DNA of 64,000 nucleotides from DATJIG01 sp050260515 (lineage in GTDB: Bacteria > Pseudomonadota > Alphaproteobacteria > SMXQ01): positions 5,087 through 69,086 of the forward strand of contig JBLNCI010000038.1 of NCBI GenBank assembly GCA_050260515.1, written 5' to 3'. Below the pieces are notes generated by a model, which made no database searches, had not been told where the DNA came from, and saw only the letters and a list, made by a program, of their open reading frames with translations. This document shows, piece by piece, positions 53,497 through 63,574 of the stretch. A program made the translations under genes and the position numbers. Positions within the stretch are counted from its first letter, which is position 1; each line of letters begins with the position of its first letter.

Positions 53497-54780
53497 TTGG
53501 CGAGCTCGGCACCGATCTCGAAAGCCTCGGAGGACGCGCGCGGCGCGCTCGCAGTCCGCGTCGCCGCCGTGCGCGCCCGCACGCTCGCGCTCGCCGCGCC
53601 GCTGTCGGCCGAGGACCAGCAGGTGCAGTCGATGGCGGACGCCAGTCCGACCAAGTGGCACCTGGCCCACACGACCTGGTTTTTCGAGACGTTCGTGCTC
53701 GCGCCGCACGCGGCGGACTTCGCGCCGTTCGATCCCGCATTCGGCTATCTCTTCAATTCGTATTACGAGGCGGTGGGGCCGCGTCACCCGCGCCCCGCGC
53801 GCGGCCTCCTGACCCGTCCGTCGCTCGAGCGCGTCGTCGCGTGGCGACAGCGCACCGACGAGGAGCTCGCGCGGCTCATCGCCGGCGTCTCGGCCAATGC
53901 GCTCCCGGAGCTGCAACGGATCGTCGAGCTCGGGCTCCATCACGAGGAGCAGCATCAGGAGCTGATCCTGATGGATGTCCTCCATCTCCTGTCGCTCAAT
54001 CCGCTGGCGCCCGCGTATCAGACGGGCGAGGTCGCGCCGGAGCCCGCATCCGCTCACGGCTGGCGCGGTTTCCCTGGCGGCCTGATCGAGATTGGCCACA
54101 CGGGCGGCGGCTTCGCCTTCGACAACGAAGGTCCGCGTCATAAAGTCTGGATAGAGGACTACGAGATCGGCGATCGCCTCGTCACCAACGGCGAGTACCG
54201 CGACTTCGTCGACGCGGGCGGCTATCGCGACGCGAAATTCTGGCTGTCCGACGGCTGGGCGTGGGTGAACGCGAACGCGGTCGAGCATCCGGCGTACTGG
54301 CGTCGCGTCGACGGCGAGTGGCGGGAGTTCACGTTGCGCGGGCTCGTGCCGCTCGACCCGGCGCGCCCCGTGACCCACGTCTCGCACTACGAGGCGGACG
54401 CCTACGCCCGGTTCCGCGGAGCGCGGCTTCCGACCGAGGCGGAGTGGGAGAACGCCGCGCGGCATGCCGTCGCGTCGGCCGCGAATTGCCTCGAGTCGGG
54501 CGCCCTGATCGCGCGCGGCGCGCCGTCTGGAGGCGGCGTGCGGCAGATGTTCGGCGACGCCTGGGAGTGGACCGGATCGGCGTACGCGCCCTATCCCGGG
54601 TTCGCGCCGGCGGCCGGCGCCGTCGGCGAGTACAACGGCAAGTTCATGTCCGGGCAGATGGTGCTGCGGGGCGGATCGTTCGCCACCCCCGAGGGGCACA
54701 TCCGGCCGACCTACCGCAATTTCTTCTACCCCCATCAACGCTGGATGTTCTCGGGCGTGCGGCTCGCCCGCGATGCCTGA
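53497..54780 (+). CDS. egtB: Ergothioneine biosynthesis protein EgtB
   Basis: Fe(II)-dependent sulfoxide synthase joining cysteine or gamma-glutamylcysteine to hercynine. The N-terminal DinB-like domain carries KWHLAHTTWFFETF and the iron-binding His cluster GLHHEEQHQELI. The C-terminal formylglycine-generating-enzyme-like domain has LPTEAEWENAAR, FGDAWEWTGSAY and VLRGGSFATPEGH. About 427 residues from a TTG at 53497 with AAAGGGAG upstream; a TTG at 53449 is less likely. The partner methyltransferase gene egtD is not adjacent, which is unusual. Confidence 0.9.
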   Translation: MASSAPISKASEDARGALAVRVAAVRARTLALAAPLSAEDQQVQSMADASPTKWHLAHTTWFFETFVLAPHAADFAPFDPAFGYLFNSYYEAVGPRHPRPARGLLTRPSLERVVAWRQRTDEELARLIAGVSANALPELQRIVELGLHHEEQHQELILMDVLHLLSLNPLAPAYQTGEVAPEPASAHGWRGFPGGLIEIGHTGGGFAFDNEGPRHKVWIEDYEIGDRLVTNGEYRDFVDAGGYRDAKFWLSDGWAWVNANAVEHPAYWRRVDGEWREFTLRGLVPLDPARPVTHVSHYEADAYARFRGARLPTEAEWENAARHAVASAANCLESGALIARGAPSGGGVRQMFGDAWEWTGSAYAPYPGFAPAAGAVGEYNGKFMSGQMVLRGGSFATPEGHIRPTYRNFFYPHQRWMFSGVRLARDA

Positions 54781-54916
54781 TCGGCGCGCGCGGGTTTTCG
54801 GCGATCGAGAAGTGCCGCAGTTCCGCGGTTTCGTCTTTCGTATGGATTCGTAACCGCGCGGGCAGGGCGCGGCGGAAAAACAACCGCCCGTCCCGTCGAA
54901 GCCATGTCGGGCGCGG

Positions 54917-54946
54917 CTTGCAGCGTGTTTTGGGCGTCCCTATATA
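54917..54946 (+). promoter_or_regulatory. Sigma-32-type heat-shock promoter of dnaK
   Basis: CTTG (54917-54920), an 18-base spacer, then CCTATATA (54939-54946) fits the alphaproteobacterial RpoH consensus (CTTG-N17/18-CYTATNT). It lies 113 bases before the dnaK ATG in a 278-base gene-free gap. Confidence 0.72.
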
Positions 54947-55058
54947 CCCCACGTCTTGCGGGAGAATCGCTCTCCCGGCCGTGGATGAAAATCGATCAAA
55001 GGGGCCGCCGCGGGGCGCCGACGACGGGCCCGGGCGACGCTGCCGAAGAGAGGATGCG

Positions 55059-56999
<1,941 letters not shown>

Positions 57000-57010
57000 A
57001 GGGGATTGCA

Positions 57011-57035
57011 CGCGCCGGGCTGTTCGCCCGGCGCG
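57011..57035 (+). terminator. GC-rich hairpin between dnaK and dnaJ
   Basis: A 10-bp perfect stem CGCGCCGGGC-TGTTC-GCCCGGCGCG is followed only by TCGTATTTG, so it is more likely a partial terminator or mRNA-stability element than a full stop. It would lower dnaJ relative to dnaK. Confidence 0.5.
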
Positions 57036-57087
57036 TCGTATTTGAGGCTGGACGTACACCTTCGGGTGTCGGTATTTGGCGGGTGGT

Positions 57088-58239
57088 ATGGCCAGAGACT
57101 ATTACGAGGTGCTCGGCGTCGAACGCGGCGCCGACGCCGAAACACTGAAGAAATCTTACCGGCGCCTCGCGATGCAGCATCATCCGGACCGCAATCCGGG
57201 CGATCCCGAGGCCGAGCGGCGTTTCAAGGAACTCAACGAAGCGTACGACGTCCTGAAGGACGACCAGAAGCGCGCGGCGTACGACCGCTTCGGCCATGCC
57301 GCGTTTGAGAACGGCGGCCGCGGCGCCGGTGGTGCCGACTTCGGCTTCAATTTCGCCTCGGGCTTCGCCGACATCTTCGATGAGATGTTCGGCGAGTTCA
57401 CCGGCCGCGGCCGCCAAGGCGGCCAGGCCGGTGCCGGCAACACGCGCGGCGCCGATCTCCGCTACAACCTCGAGGTCACGCTCGAGGACGCGTTCCGCGG
57501 CAAACAGGCGACGATCCGCGTGCCCACCACCGTCGGGTGCGAGGACTGCTCCGGCACCGGCGCCGCGAAGGGCTCGAAGCCGACGACCTGCGAGCACTGC
57601 TCGGGACGCGGCCGCGTGCGCGCGCAGCAGGGCTTCTTCACCATCGAGCGCACCTGCCCGGTGTGCCAGGGCTCCGGTCGCGTCATCAAGACCCCGTGCA
57701 AGAGCTGCCACGGCCACGGCCGCGTCCGCAAAGAGAAGACGCTGTCGGTCAACATCCCGCCCGGCGTCGAGGACGGCACGCGCATCCGCCTGGGCGGCGA
57801 AGGCGAGGCCGGTCTGCGCGGCGCGCCGTCGGGCGATCTCTACATCTTCCTCTCCATCGCGCCGCACCGCCTGTTCCAGCGCGACGGCTCGAACATCTAC
57901 TGCCGCGTGCCGATCCCGATGACGACCGCGGCGCTCGGCGGCTCGATCGAGGTGCCGTGCGTCGACGGCAGCCGCGCGCGCGTGACGATTCCCGCCGGCA
58001 CCCAGGCGGGGCACCAGTTCCGCCTCAAGGGCAAGGGCATGTCGGTGATGCGCACGCCGCAGCGCGGCGACATGTACGTCGAGACCGCGGTCGAGACGCC
58101 GGTGCATCTCAGCAAGCGGCAGAAGGAGCTGCTCGAGGAATTCGAGCGCGCCGGCCGCAAGGAGGAGACGAGCCCGGAATCGGAAGGCTTCTTCTCCAAG
58201 GTCAAAGAGTTCTGGAACGACCTCACCGAGGACCGCTGA
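57088..58239 (+). CDS. dnaJ: Co-chaperone DnaJ (Hsp40)
   Basis: Stimulates DnaK ATPase. The J domain (MARDYYEVLGVERGAD) carries HPD at 32-34, then a Gly/Phe-rich linker and four zinc repeats (CEDCSGTG, CEHCSGRG, CPVCQGSG, CKSCHGHG), followed by the substrate-binding C-terminal domains. 383 residues from the ATG at 57088. An in-frame TTG at 57076 would add MAGG and is less likely. Confidence 0.97.
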   Translation: MARDYYEVLGVERGADAETLKKSYRRLAMQHHPDRNPGDPEAERRFKELNEAYDVLKDDQKRAAYDRFGHAAFENGGRGAGGADFGFNFASGFADIFDEMFGEFTGRGRQGGQAGAGNTRGADLRYNLEVTLEDAFRGKQATIRVPTTVGCEDCSGTGAAKGSKPTTCEHCSGRGRVRAQQGFFTIERTCPVCQGSGRVIKTPCKSCHGHGRVRKEKTLSVNIPPGVEDGTRIRLGGEGEAGLRGAPSGDLYIFLSIAPHRLFQRDGSNIYCRVPIPMTTAALGGSIEVPCVDGSRARVTIPAGTQAGHQFRLKGKGMSVMRTPQRGDMYVETAVETPVHLSKRQKELLEEFERAGRKEETSPESEGFFSKVKEFWNDLTEDR

Positions 58240-58337
58240 CGCGCGACGCCGCCGGGCCACGCCATCGATCTGGGCGACAAACCGCTGCCTTTCCGCCGCG
58301 CCATGGGGTTTAATCGGCGCCGCGAAGGAGAGGGGAT

Positions 58338-59150
58338 ATGGCTGACATCCGGATTGGAATCGCCGGCGCGGCGGGGCGCATGGGCGCGGTGCTGGTGCGC
58401 GAGGTGAGCGCGACCGCCGGCTGCCGTCTCGTCGGCGCGTGCGAGCGCGCGGGCCATCCTGCAATCGGCCGCGATGTCGGCGATCTCGCCGGGCTCGGCG
58501 CGGTCGGGGTGCTGGTCTCCGACACGTCGGAGAGCATCTTCCGCACCTCCGAGGTGGTGATCGACTTCACGGCGCCGGACGCGACCGCGGCGAACGCGGC
58601 ACTCGCCGCGCAGCACGGTGTCGCGCTCGTCGTCGGCACGACGGGACTTGCGGCGGGCCACGAGGTCGCGCTGCGCGAGGCGTCGCACAAGGTCGCCGTC
58701 GTCCGCGCCGCGAATTTCTCGATCGGGGTCAACCTGCTGCTCGCGCTCGCCGAGAAGGTCGCGGCGACGCTCGGTCCCGACTACGACGCCGAGATCGTCG
58801 AGATGCACCACCGCCACAAGAAGGACGCGCCGTCGGGCACGGCGCTCGCGCTCGGCGAGGCGGTGGCCCGCGGGCGCAAGGTGTCGCTGAACGACGCCGC
58901 GACGCGCGGTCGCGACGGCATCACCGGCGAGCGCGTGCCGGGATCGATCGGCTTCGCGAGCCTGCGCGGCGGCGACGTCGTCGGCGATCACACGGTGATC
59001 TTCGCCACCGACGGCGAGCGCCTCGAGCTTACCCACAAGGCGTCGCACCGGCGCGTGTTCGCCAAGGGTGCGGTGCGCGCGGCGATGTGGACGCGGGGCC
59101 GCCCGTCCGGGCTTTACTCGATGCGAGATGTGGTGGCGCTCGGCGCCTGA
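58338..59150 (+). CDS. dapB: 4-Hydroxy-tetrahydrodipicolinate reductase
   Basis: Lysine/diaminopimelate pathway. The 270-residue product has the NAD(P) motif GIAGAAGRMGAVLVRE, VIDFTAPDATAAN, the catalytic EMHHRHKKDAPSGTALALGE and FASLRGGDVVGDHTVIF. A GGAGAGGGG ribosome-binding site precedes the ATG. The dnaK-dnaJ-dapB-nth order is standard in alphaproteobacteria. An inverted repeat GCGCCTGA/TCAGGCGC (59143-59174) spans its stop and that of the convergent gene. Confidence 0.96.
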   Translation: MADIRIGIAGAAGRMGAVLVREVSATAGCRLVGACERAGHPAIGRDVGDLAGLGAVGVLVSDTSESIFRTSEVVIDFTAPDATAANAALAAQHGVALVVGTTGLAAGHEVALREASHKVAVVRAANFSIGVNLLLALAEKVAATLGPDYDAEIVEMHHRHKKDAPSGTALALGEAVARGRKVSLNDAATRGRDGITGERVPGSIGFASLRGGDVVGDHTVIFATDGERLELTHKASHRRVFAKGAVRAAMWTRGRPSGLYSMRDVVALGA

Positions 59151-59166
59151 GCCTGTCCGTGCCGTG

Positions 59167-59661
59167 TCAGGCGCGCAGATGCGACGCGCGGCGGACCTCG
59201 GCGATCGATTGGCTCAATGCCTCGGCGAACCCCTCGCGCTCCTCGGGCGACAGGAACGATCCGACGGCGATGCTGCGCCCGTGCGACGCGAGGATGACGC
59301 CGGGCGTGTCCTCCTCGACCTCGACCCGCAGCCAGTAGGGCTGGAACGCCCAGCGGCCGATGACCTGACCGCGGCGGCGCCGCTCGACGACCAGCTCGCG
59401 TTCCGACAGCACGACGCGTTCGCTCGCGTCGGCGGAGCGGTAGTTGATGCGGAACGCGAGATAGACGATCGCGACGTCGAGGCCGAAGAAGCCCATCACC
59501 GGCCAGGCGCCGTGGTACGCGAACGCGACTCCGGCGATGAAGCTGATCCCCGCCATCACCGCCATCAGCAGCGCGAAGCCGCGCGGCTCCAGGCTGCGAT
59601 GGGGCCTGAGCGTCGCGGCAAAGACCTCGGCGTCGGCGCCGGGCGGGCTTTCGGAGTGCAT
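59167..59661 (-). CDS. DUF2244 membrane protein
   Basis: 164 residues with two membrane helices (LLMAVMAGISFIAGVAFAY, PVMGFFGLDVAIVYLAFRINYRSA) and a soluble C-terminal domain (ERVVLSERELVVERR ... RWAFQPYWLRVEVEED). DUF2244 proteins are often found next to nth or cytochrome oxidase genes; function is unknown. The ATG is at 59661. Confidence 0.88.
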   Translation of the reverse strand: MHSESPPGADAEVFAATLRPHRSLEPRGFALLMAVMAGISFIAGVAFAYHGAWPVMGFFGLDVAIVYLAFRINYRSADASERVVLSERELVVERRRRGQVIGRWAFQPYWLRVEVEEDTPGVILASHGRSIAVGSFLSPEEREGFAEALSQSIAEVRRASHLRA

Positions 59662-59770
59662 CGGAAAGAAATAGGCAGTCCGGTGCCGGGTGTCAAAAGC
59701 CTTGTTTCGGCTGGTATATTCCCGCGAAACCCATCGCCCAGCTCCGCTCGCCAGCGCCCGAGGTCCGGTC

Positions 59771-60406
59771 GTGAAGCCTGACAAGATCGACAAGATGTTC
59801 GCGCGCCTGCAGCGCGCCAATCCCGAGCCCAAGGGCGAGCTCGCCCACATCAACCCCTACACCCTGCTGGTCGCGGTCGTGCTGTCGGCCCAGGCGACCG
59901 ACGCCGGCGTCAACCGAGCGACCAAGGATCTGTTCGCGACGGTCGATACGCCCGAGAAGATGGTGGCGCTCGGGGAAGAGGGCCTGAAGCGCCACATCAA
60001 GACGATCGGCCTGTTCAACACCAAGGCCAGGAACGTCATCGCGCTGTCGAAGATCCTCGTCGAGCAGTACCAGGGCGAGGTGCCGCAGAACCGCGAGGCG
60101 CTGGAGGCGCTGCCGGGCGTCGGGCGCAAGACGGCCAACGTCGTCCTCAACATCGCCTTCGGCGAGCCGACGCTCGCCGTCGACACCCACGTCTTCCGCA
60201 TCGCCAACCGCACCGGTCTCGCGAAGGGGAAGACGCCGCGGGCGGTCGAGGACAAGCTGATGAAGGTGGTGCCGAAGAAATATCTGCGCCACGCCCATCA
60301 CTGGCTGATCCTGCACGGCCGCTACATCTGTCTTGCGCGGCGACCGCGCTGCCCCGACTGCATCATCCGCGAGTGGTGCGAGTTCAAGGACAAGACCCCG
60401 GGCTGA
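59771..60406 (+). CDS. nth: Endonuclease III
   Basis: Base-excision repair glycosylase/AP lyase for oxidised pyrimidines. The helix-hairpin-helix LPGVGRKTANVVLN carries the catalytic Lys, VDTHVFR the catalytic Asp, and the 4Fe-4S ligands are in CLARRPRCPDCIIREWC. I prefer the GTG at 59771 (211 residues, MKPDKIDKMF...); a GTG at 59690 adds 27 unconserved residues. Confidence 0.95.
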   Translation: MKPDKIDKMFARLQRANPEPKGELAHINPYTLLVAVVLSAQATDAGVNRATKDLFATVDTPEKMVALGEEGLKRHIKTIGLFNTKARNVIALSKILVEQYQGEVPQNREALEALPGVGRKTANVVLNIAFGEPTLAVDTHVFRIANRTGLAKGKTPRAVEDKLMKVVPKKYLRHAHHWLILHGRYICLARRPRCPDCIIREWCEFKDKTPG

Positions 60407-60416
60407 GCGCCGCGTC

Positions 60417-60866
60417 TCACGCATCGTCCGGATCGCCGTCGCGGTCCTGCCCGTCCTCGACGCCGTCCTCGTCTTCACCCGCCGCGAGCCTCGCCTCCTT
60501 CTCCTCCTCGAAGCGGCGCCACCGGTCCGCGAGGATCTCGGCGATGTTGTCGGGGGGACCCGATTGCAGCGCCTTGTCCTCGGCGTCGACCCGCACGCGC
60601 CATTTGCGCGCATCGATCCGCATCTTGCGGTCGATGGCCTTCGCGTCGTCGCCCTTGTCGGCAATGGCTACGACGTCATCGGCGAGCAGCGTCCGCTGGA
60701 CGTCGAGGGCCGACTCGTAGCGGTCGCGGAACTCGGCGTCTTCGGCGAGCCACCGGGTCAAGGTCGCGAGCGACGGCATCCGCGGCATCCGCGCGATGTC
60801 GCGCAGGCTCGCGCCCTGGCGGACCAGGGCGCACACACGCGGGGCGAGCTTCACGCGGGACGACAT
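60417..60866 (-). CDS. Phage terminase small-subunit-like protein
   Basis: 149 residues. The N-terminal helix-turn-helix (APRVCALVRQGASLRDIARMPRMPSLATLTRWL) followed by FRDRYESALDVQRTLLADDVVAIAD and IDRKMRIDARKWRVRV matches phage small terminase/DNA-binding proteins that choose packaging sites. The C-terminal tail is acidic (Glu/Asp-rich). No large terminase or capsid gene is nearby, so this is a stray or domesticated phage gene. An intrinsic terminator lies immediately upstream. Confidence 0.8.
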   Translation of the reverse strand: MSSRVKLAPRVCALVRQGASLRDIARMPRMPSLATLTRWLAEDAEFRDRYESALDVQRTLLADDVVAIADKGDDAKAIDRKMRIDARKWRVRVDAEDKALQSGPPDNIAEILADRWRRFEEEKEARLAAGEDEDGVEDGQDRDGDPDDA

Positions 60867-60888
60867 GTTCGGCCTCCTTTCGGGCAAC

Positions 60889-60914
60889 AAAAAAGGCCGC
60901 CCGGAGGGGCGGCC
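60889..60914 (-). terminator. Intrinsic terminator just before the terminase-like gene
   Basis: On the minus strand GGCCGCCC-N4-GGGCGGCC is followed by T6. It ends 22 bases before the ATG, and the intervening bases hold the ribosome-binding site (AAGGAGG). It therefore works as an attenuator in the gene's own leader, or insulates it from upstream transcription. Confidence 0.85.
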
Positions 60915-61009
60915 ATCATGCTCCCGAAAGGATGCGGTTTTCCGGAAGGCCCGGCAAGGGGGCTGTGGAAACTCGGGCGTGGCCGCGGCCGCGACCCCAT
61001 ATATCCGGC

Positions 61010-61294
61010 ATGGACGACCTGCCGCAGGACCAACGCCGCGCCCGGATTCTCGGCGGATGGCATCCGGATTATCCGTTCGCGGTCATCACGCTCCGCGATC
61101 ACCTGTACGTCCGGCACCGGGTGTTCGCGACGTGCCGGAGCTGCCGGCATGCGCACGCGCTCGATCTGATCGGCCTCGCCGAGCGCTACGGCCCGGCCAC
61201 GCCGCTCGCGCTGATCGTCCGCCGTCTCAAATGCACGGTGTGCGGCTCGCGCGACGAGCCCGAGATCACGCTGAGCCGCGAGCCCGACGAATAG
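61010..61294 (+). CDS. Small double-CXXC (zinc-ribbon-like) protein
   Basis: 94 residues with two CXXC pairs, CRSCRHAH and CTVCGSR, about 35 residues apart, suited to one zinc site. The rest is polar (RRARILGGWHPDYPFAVITLRDHLYVRHRVFA). It resembles small accessory proteins of alphaproteobacterial prophage-like regions. Function unknown. An upstream in-frame ATG at 60932 adds unconserved sequence. Confidence 0.65.
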   Translation: MDDLPQDQRRARILGGWHPDYPFAVITLRDHLYVRHRVFATCRSCRHAHALDLIGLAERYGPATPLALIVRRLKCTVCGSRDEPEITLSREPDE

Positions 61295-61360
61295 CGGTCG
61301 CCGTGCCGGAGCCTCCGCGTGGCGCAGTGCGCCGGCGCACGACCGCACCGTCGCTATGGA

Positions 61361-61603
61361 TTACGGTGTGCTCGACTTCCCACCGGTGCGAATAGCCTCG
61401 CCGTTCTTCTTCAGCGCGATGCGCTCGGTGGGAAACTCCTCGCATGCCGCGGCGAACATGGCCGCGGCCAAGGCTTGCGTTCCGGCGCGGCACAGGACGC
61501 GCACGGTGTCGCCGCCCTCATCGACAAGCTCGACCGTGAACGCAAAGTCGCCGGTCGGTTGGGGCTGCGCCGGTTTGTCCAGACTGTCGAAGTCGCGAGC
61601 CAA
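61361..61603 (-). CDS. Small protein, paralogue A of a tandem pair
   Basis: 80 residues. Its core (FAFTVELVDEGGDTVRVLCRAGTQALAAAMFAAACEEFPTERIALKKNG) aligns with the neighbour at 61619-61897. Both share an aromatic-[ST]-[VI]-E strand, an Ala-rich helix, and the closing P-x-E-R-I-x-L-[KR]-x-N-G. Function unknown; the fold looks like a small alpha/beta domain. Confidence 0.62.
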   Translation of the reverse strand: MARDFDSLDKPAQPQPTGDFAFTVELVDEGGDTVRVLCRAGTQALAAAMFAAACEEFPTERIALKKNGEAIRTGGKSSTP

Positions 61604-61618
61604 CTCCGCACCGCTCAG

Positions 61619-61897
61619 CTAATGGCGCAGCGTGCTCGCGAGCAACTGCCCGTTGTGCCGGAGCGCCACGATGCGCTCGGGATGGTCGCGGACGCTGGCG
61701 TAGTACGCCGCCCACGCCGTACCGGGGGTCGCCGCCATGGCGAGGATCGCCTCGACGCGGCCCGCGGCATCGGTCCAGGTCTCGATCGAGTAGGCGAGAT
61801 CGCCCCTGCGGGCCGGCGCCGGCGCCGGCCCGAACGGCCGCACGACGCCGTCGTCGCTGCCGTCCGACGGCAACAGTCGCAGTACGGTAGTCAGCAT
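61619..61897 (-). CDS. Small protein, paralogue B of a tandem pair
   Basis: 92 residues starting MLTTVLRLLPSDG. The core (DLAYSIETWTDAAGRVEAILAMAATPGTAWAAYYASVRDHPERIVALRHNG) is clearly related to the gene 15 bases downstream, so the pair arose by tandem duplication. Function unknown. A longer reading from 61963 is possible but starts in unconserved sequence. Confidence 0.62.
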   Translation of the reverse strand: MLTTVLRLLPSDGSDDGVVRPFGPAPAPARRGDLAYSIETWTDAAGRVEAILAMAATPGTAWAAYYASVRDHPERIVALRHNGQLLASTLRH

Positions 61898-62109
61898 GCG
61901 GTGCCTCTCGTGGAAATGGGACCCATCACGGATGCGCTCTGCAATGCCGACACGATCTACCATCGGGGTGTGGTGCGATCAATCGCGTAGGCGTCATAGC
62001 GCACCCGACGATCCCGCGATATTTCCCGCCGCGCTCCGTTTCTCCACAGCCCTCGCAGCGCGCGGCGTAACGGGCTGCCGATACGGAATCAGGGGGACTC
62101 ATCGTGGCG

Positions 62110-63384
62110 TCAACAGCCGTTGAATTCGAATACTGACAAGATGGCGTGAGAGCGCGCGTCCCGATACCGGTACGCGTAGATTACCCCGCGCTCCATATCG
62201 CTTTTCATGTCCTTATTTCCGCAAACGGCATTAGCTATCCGAGACCTCAGACGCGTCCAGTCACTCGGCGATGGCTGCGTCGTAAGCGAGAGGTCGTAGA
62301 CGTTAGTCCATTTGTTCAGCTCGACTTCGACCTCCACCAGCTCCGTCACCTGATCTAACCGCGACGGCAGAGTGACCTTCTTAGCTGCCTCCTTGAGCCC
62401 TGCCTCGATTTCTCGCAGGGAGCTTAGGGCTTCGGAGTGGCGCGACGTGATGAAGCGCGCCCCCAGCAATTCGTCTCGCGTTGGCACCCAAATCGTCTTC
62501 GGATCGATCGAAAATCCTTTCCTGAGAAAGGCACGGTCGATGCCTTTTACTTTCGCCACGTCATCAAGGATGCGTTGTGTGGCGGCGATGTTCTGCTCGC
62601 GCGTTTGTCCGACGAAAGAACCGCTGTGAAAACCCAGCCTTCCGCTTGATCCGATCCAGCGCTGGCGGCCACCGGCGAACGCAATCGTGCAAGCGCTCGC
62701 GCACCTCGCATTCACGACGGTGTTCACGCCGGCGACGGAAATCGTGTGGAACAGCTTTTCGGCTTCACCGATGCGCCCGCCGATGCTGTCGAAGCTGATT
62801 GTCGTGATGGATCGATGGCGCAGCAGGGCGTCTTTGAGCTCGGCATCGAGACCGTACTTGATTCCGCCGATCACGCGGATTTCGGAGTCGCGTTCCGCCA
62901 CTTCGAGTCGAAACGCGGGGATGTCCGGATCGCCCAGGAAGGCCATGCGGGACAACTCCGTCATCTGCGGAATTGACGTCGAGACATACAGGTTCAGAAA
63001 GCGAATCGCGGCGCCGAGGGTGACGAGTCTCGCGAGCCAGCCCCAAATGCGCGGCCCTCTTTTTTCCTCGATATAGTGGCCGGCCGAGCGCCACAGCCCG
63101 ACGAGCTGCCAACACCAGATTACGAAGGCAAGGCACCAATAGCCGGATATGAGGCCCCACGCTTGAAGCGGCACGTACTCCTTGTGGGTCGCGCCCCACT
63201 CCGCCGCGACAACGGACAACGCGGCGAAGACTAGGTTTACGAGAAAAGAAACGACCCAATACGAGATGGGCAGCGACACCTGCCCATTCCAATAACGAAC
63301 GAAGAAGTTTTCTTTGTCGGGCGAGACTTGTGGCCCGAGGGGAACGGGCGACTGGGCCCGGAGTCGCTCTTCGGAAAGAGACAT
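62110..63384 (-). CDS. Membrane protein with ClpP/crotonase-like domain
   Basis: 424 residues. Three N-terminal membrane helices (about 41-61, 74-97, 112-135) precede a serine-protease-like ClpP/crotonase-fold domain. That domain has SIGGRIGEAEKL (200-211), a candidate nucleophile Ser230 in RCASACTIAFAGG, and His253 in GFHSGSF. The C-terminal third is helical and probably periplasmic. It resembles the COG3904-type periplasmic protein family. Its codons are more AT-rich than the housekeeping genes. Whether it cleaves anything is unknown. Confidence 0.75.
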   Translation of the reverse strand: MSLSEERLRAQSPVPLGPQVSPDKENFFVRYWNGQVSLPISYWVVSFLVNLVFAALSVVAAEWGATHKEYVPLQAWGLISGYWCLAFVIWCWQLVGLWRSAGHYIEEKRGPRIWGWLARLVTLGAAIRFLNLYVSTSIPQMTELSRMAFLGDPDIPAFRLEVAERDSEIRVIGGIKYGLDAELKDALLRHRSITTISFDSIGGRIGEAEKLFHTISVAGVNTVVNARCASACTIAFAGGRQRWIGSSGRLGFHSGSFVGQTREQNIAATQRILDDVAKVKGIDRAFLRKGFSIDPKTIWVPTRDELLGARFITSRHSEALSSLREIEAGLKEAAKKVTLPSRLDQVTELVEVEVELNKWTNVYDLSLTTQPSPSDWTRLRSRIANAVCGNKDMKSDMERGVIYAYRYRDARSHAILSVFEFNGC

Positions 63385-63574
63385 TCAGGATCCCGACAGC
63401 GCTCTTGTCGCGGCGTCAGCGAGGGTCCGGCTCTGGACACCAGCCTGGCGCGACAACGGGACGCGCGGCGAATGCCCCCTTCATTGCACCCCCGTCAATG
63501 AAGTCCACCGTTTGTAGCTTAGTGTCTATCGCCAGCCGTCGAAAGCCCAGCCGCGGCCACGGAGGCTCATGTGC

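Noticed and set aside
61898..62109. Possible gene in the gap before the ClpP-like protein
   Set aside because: Frames here lack start signals and have no recognisable protein features; I see nothing functional in it.
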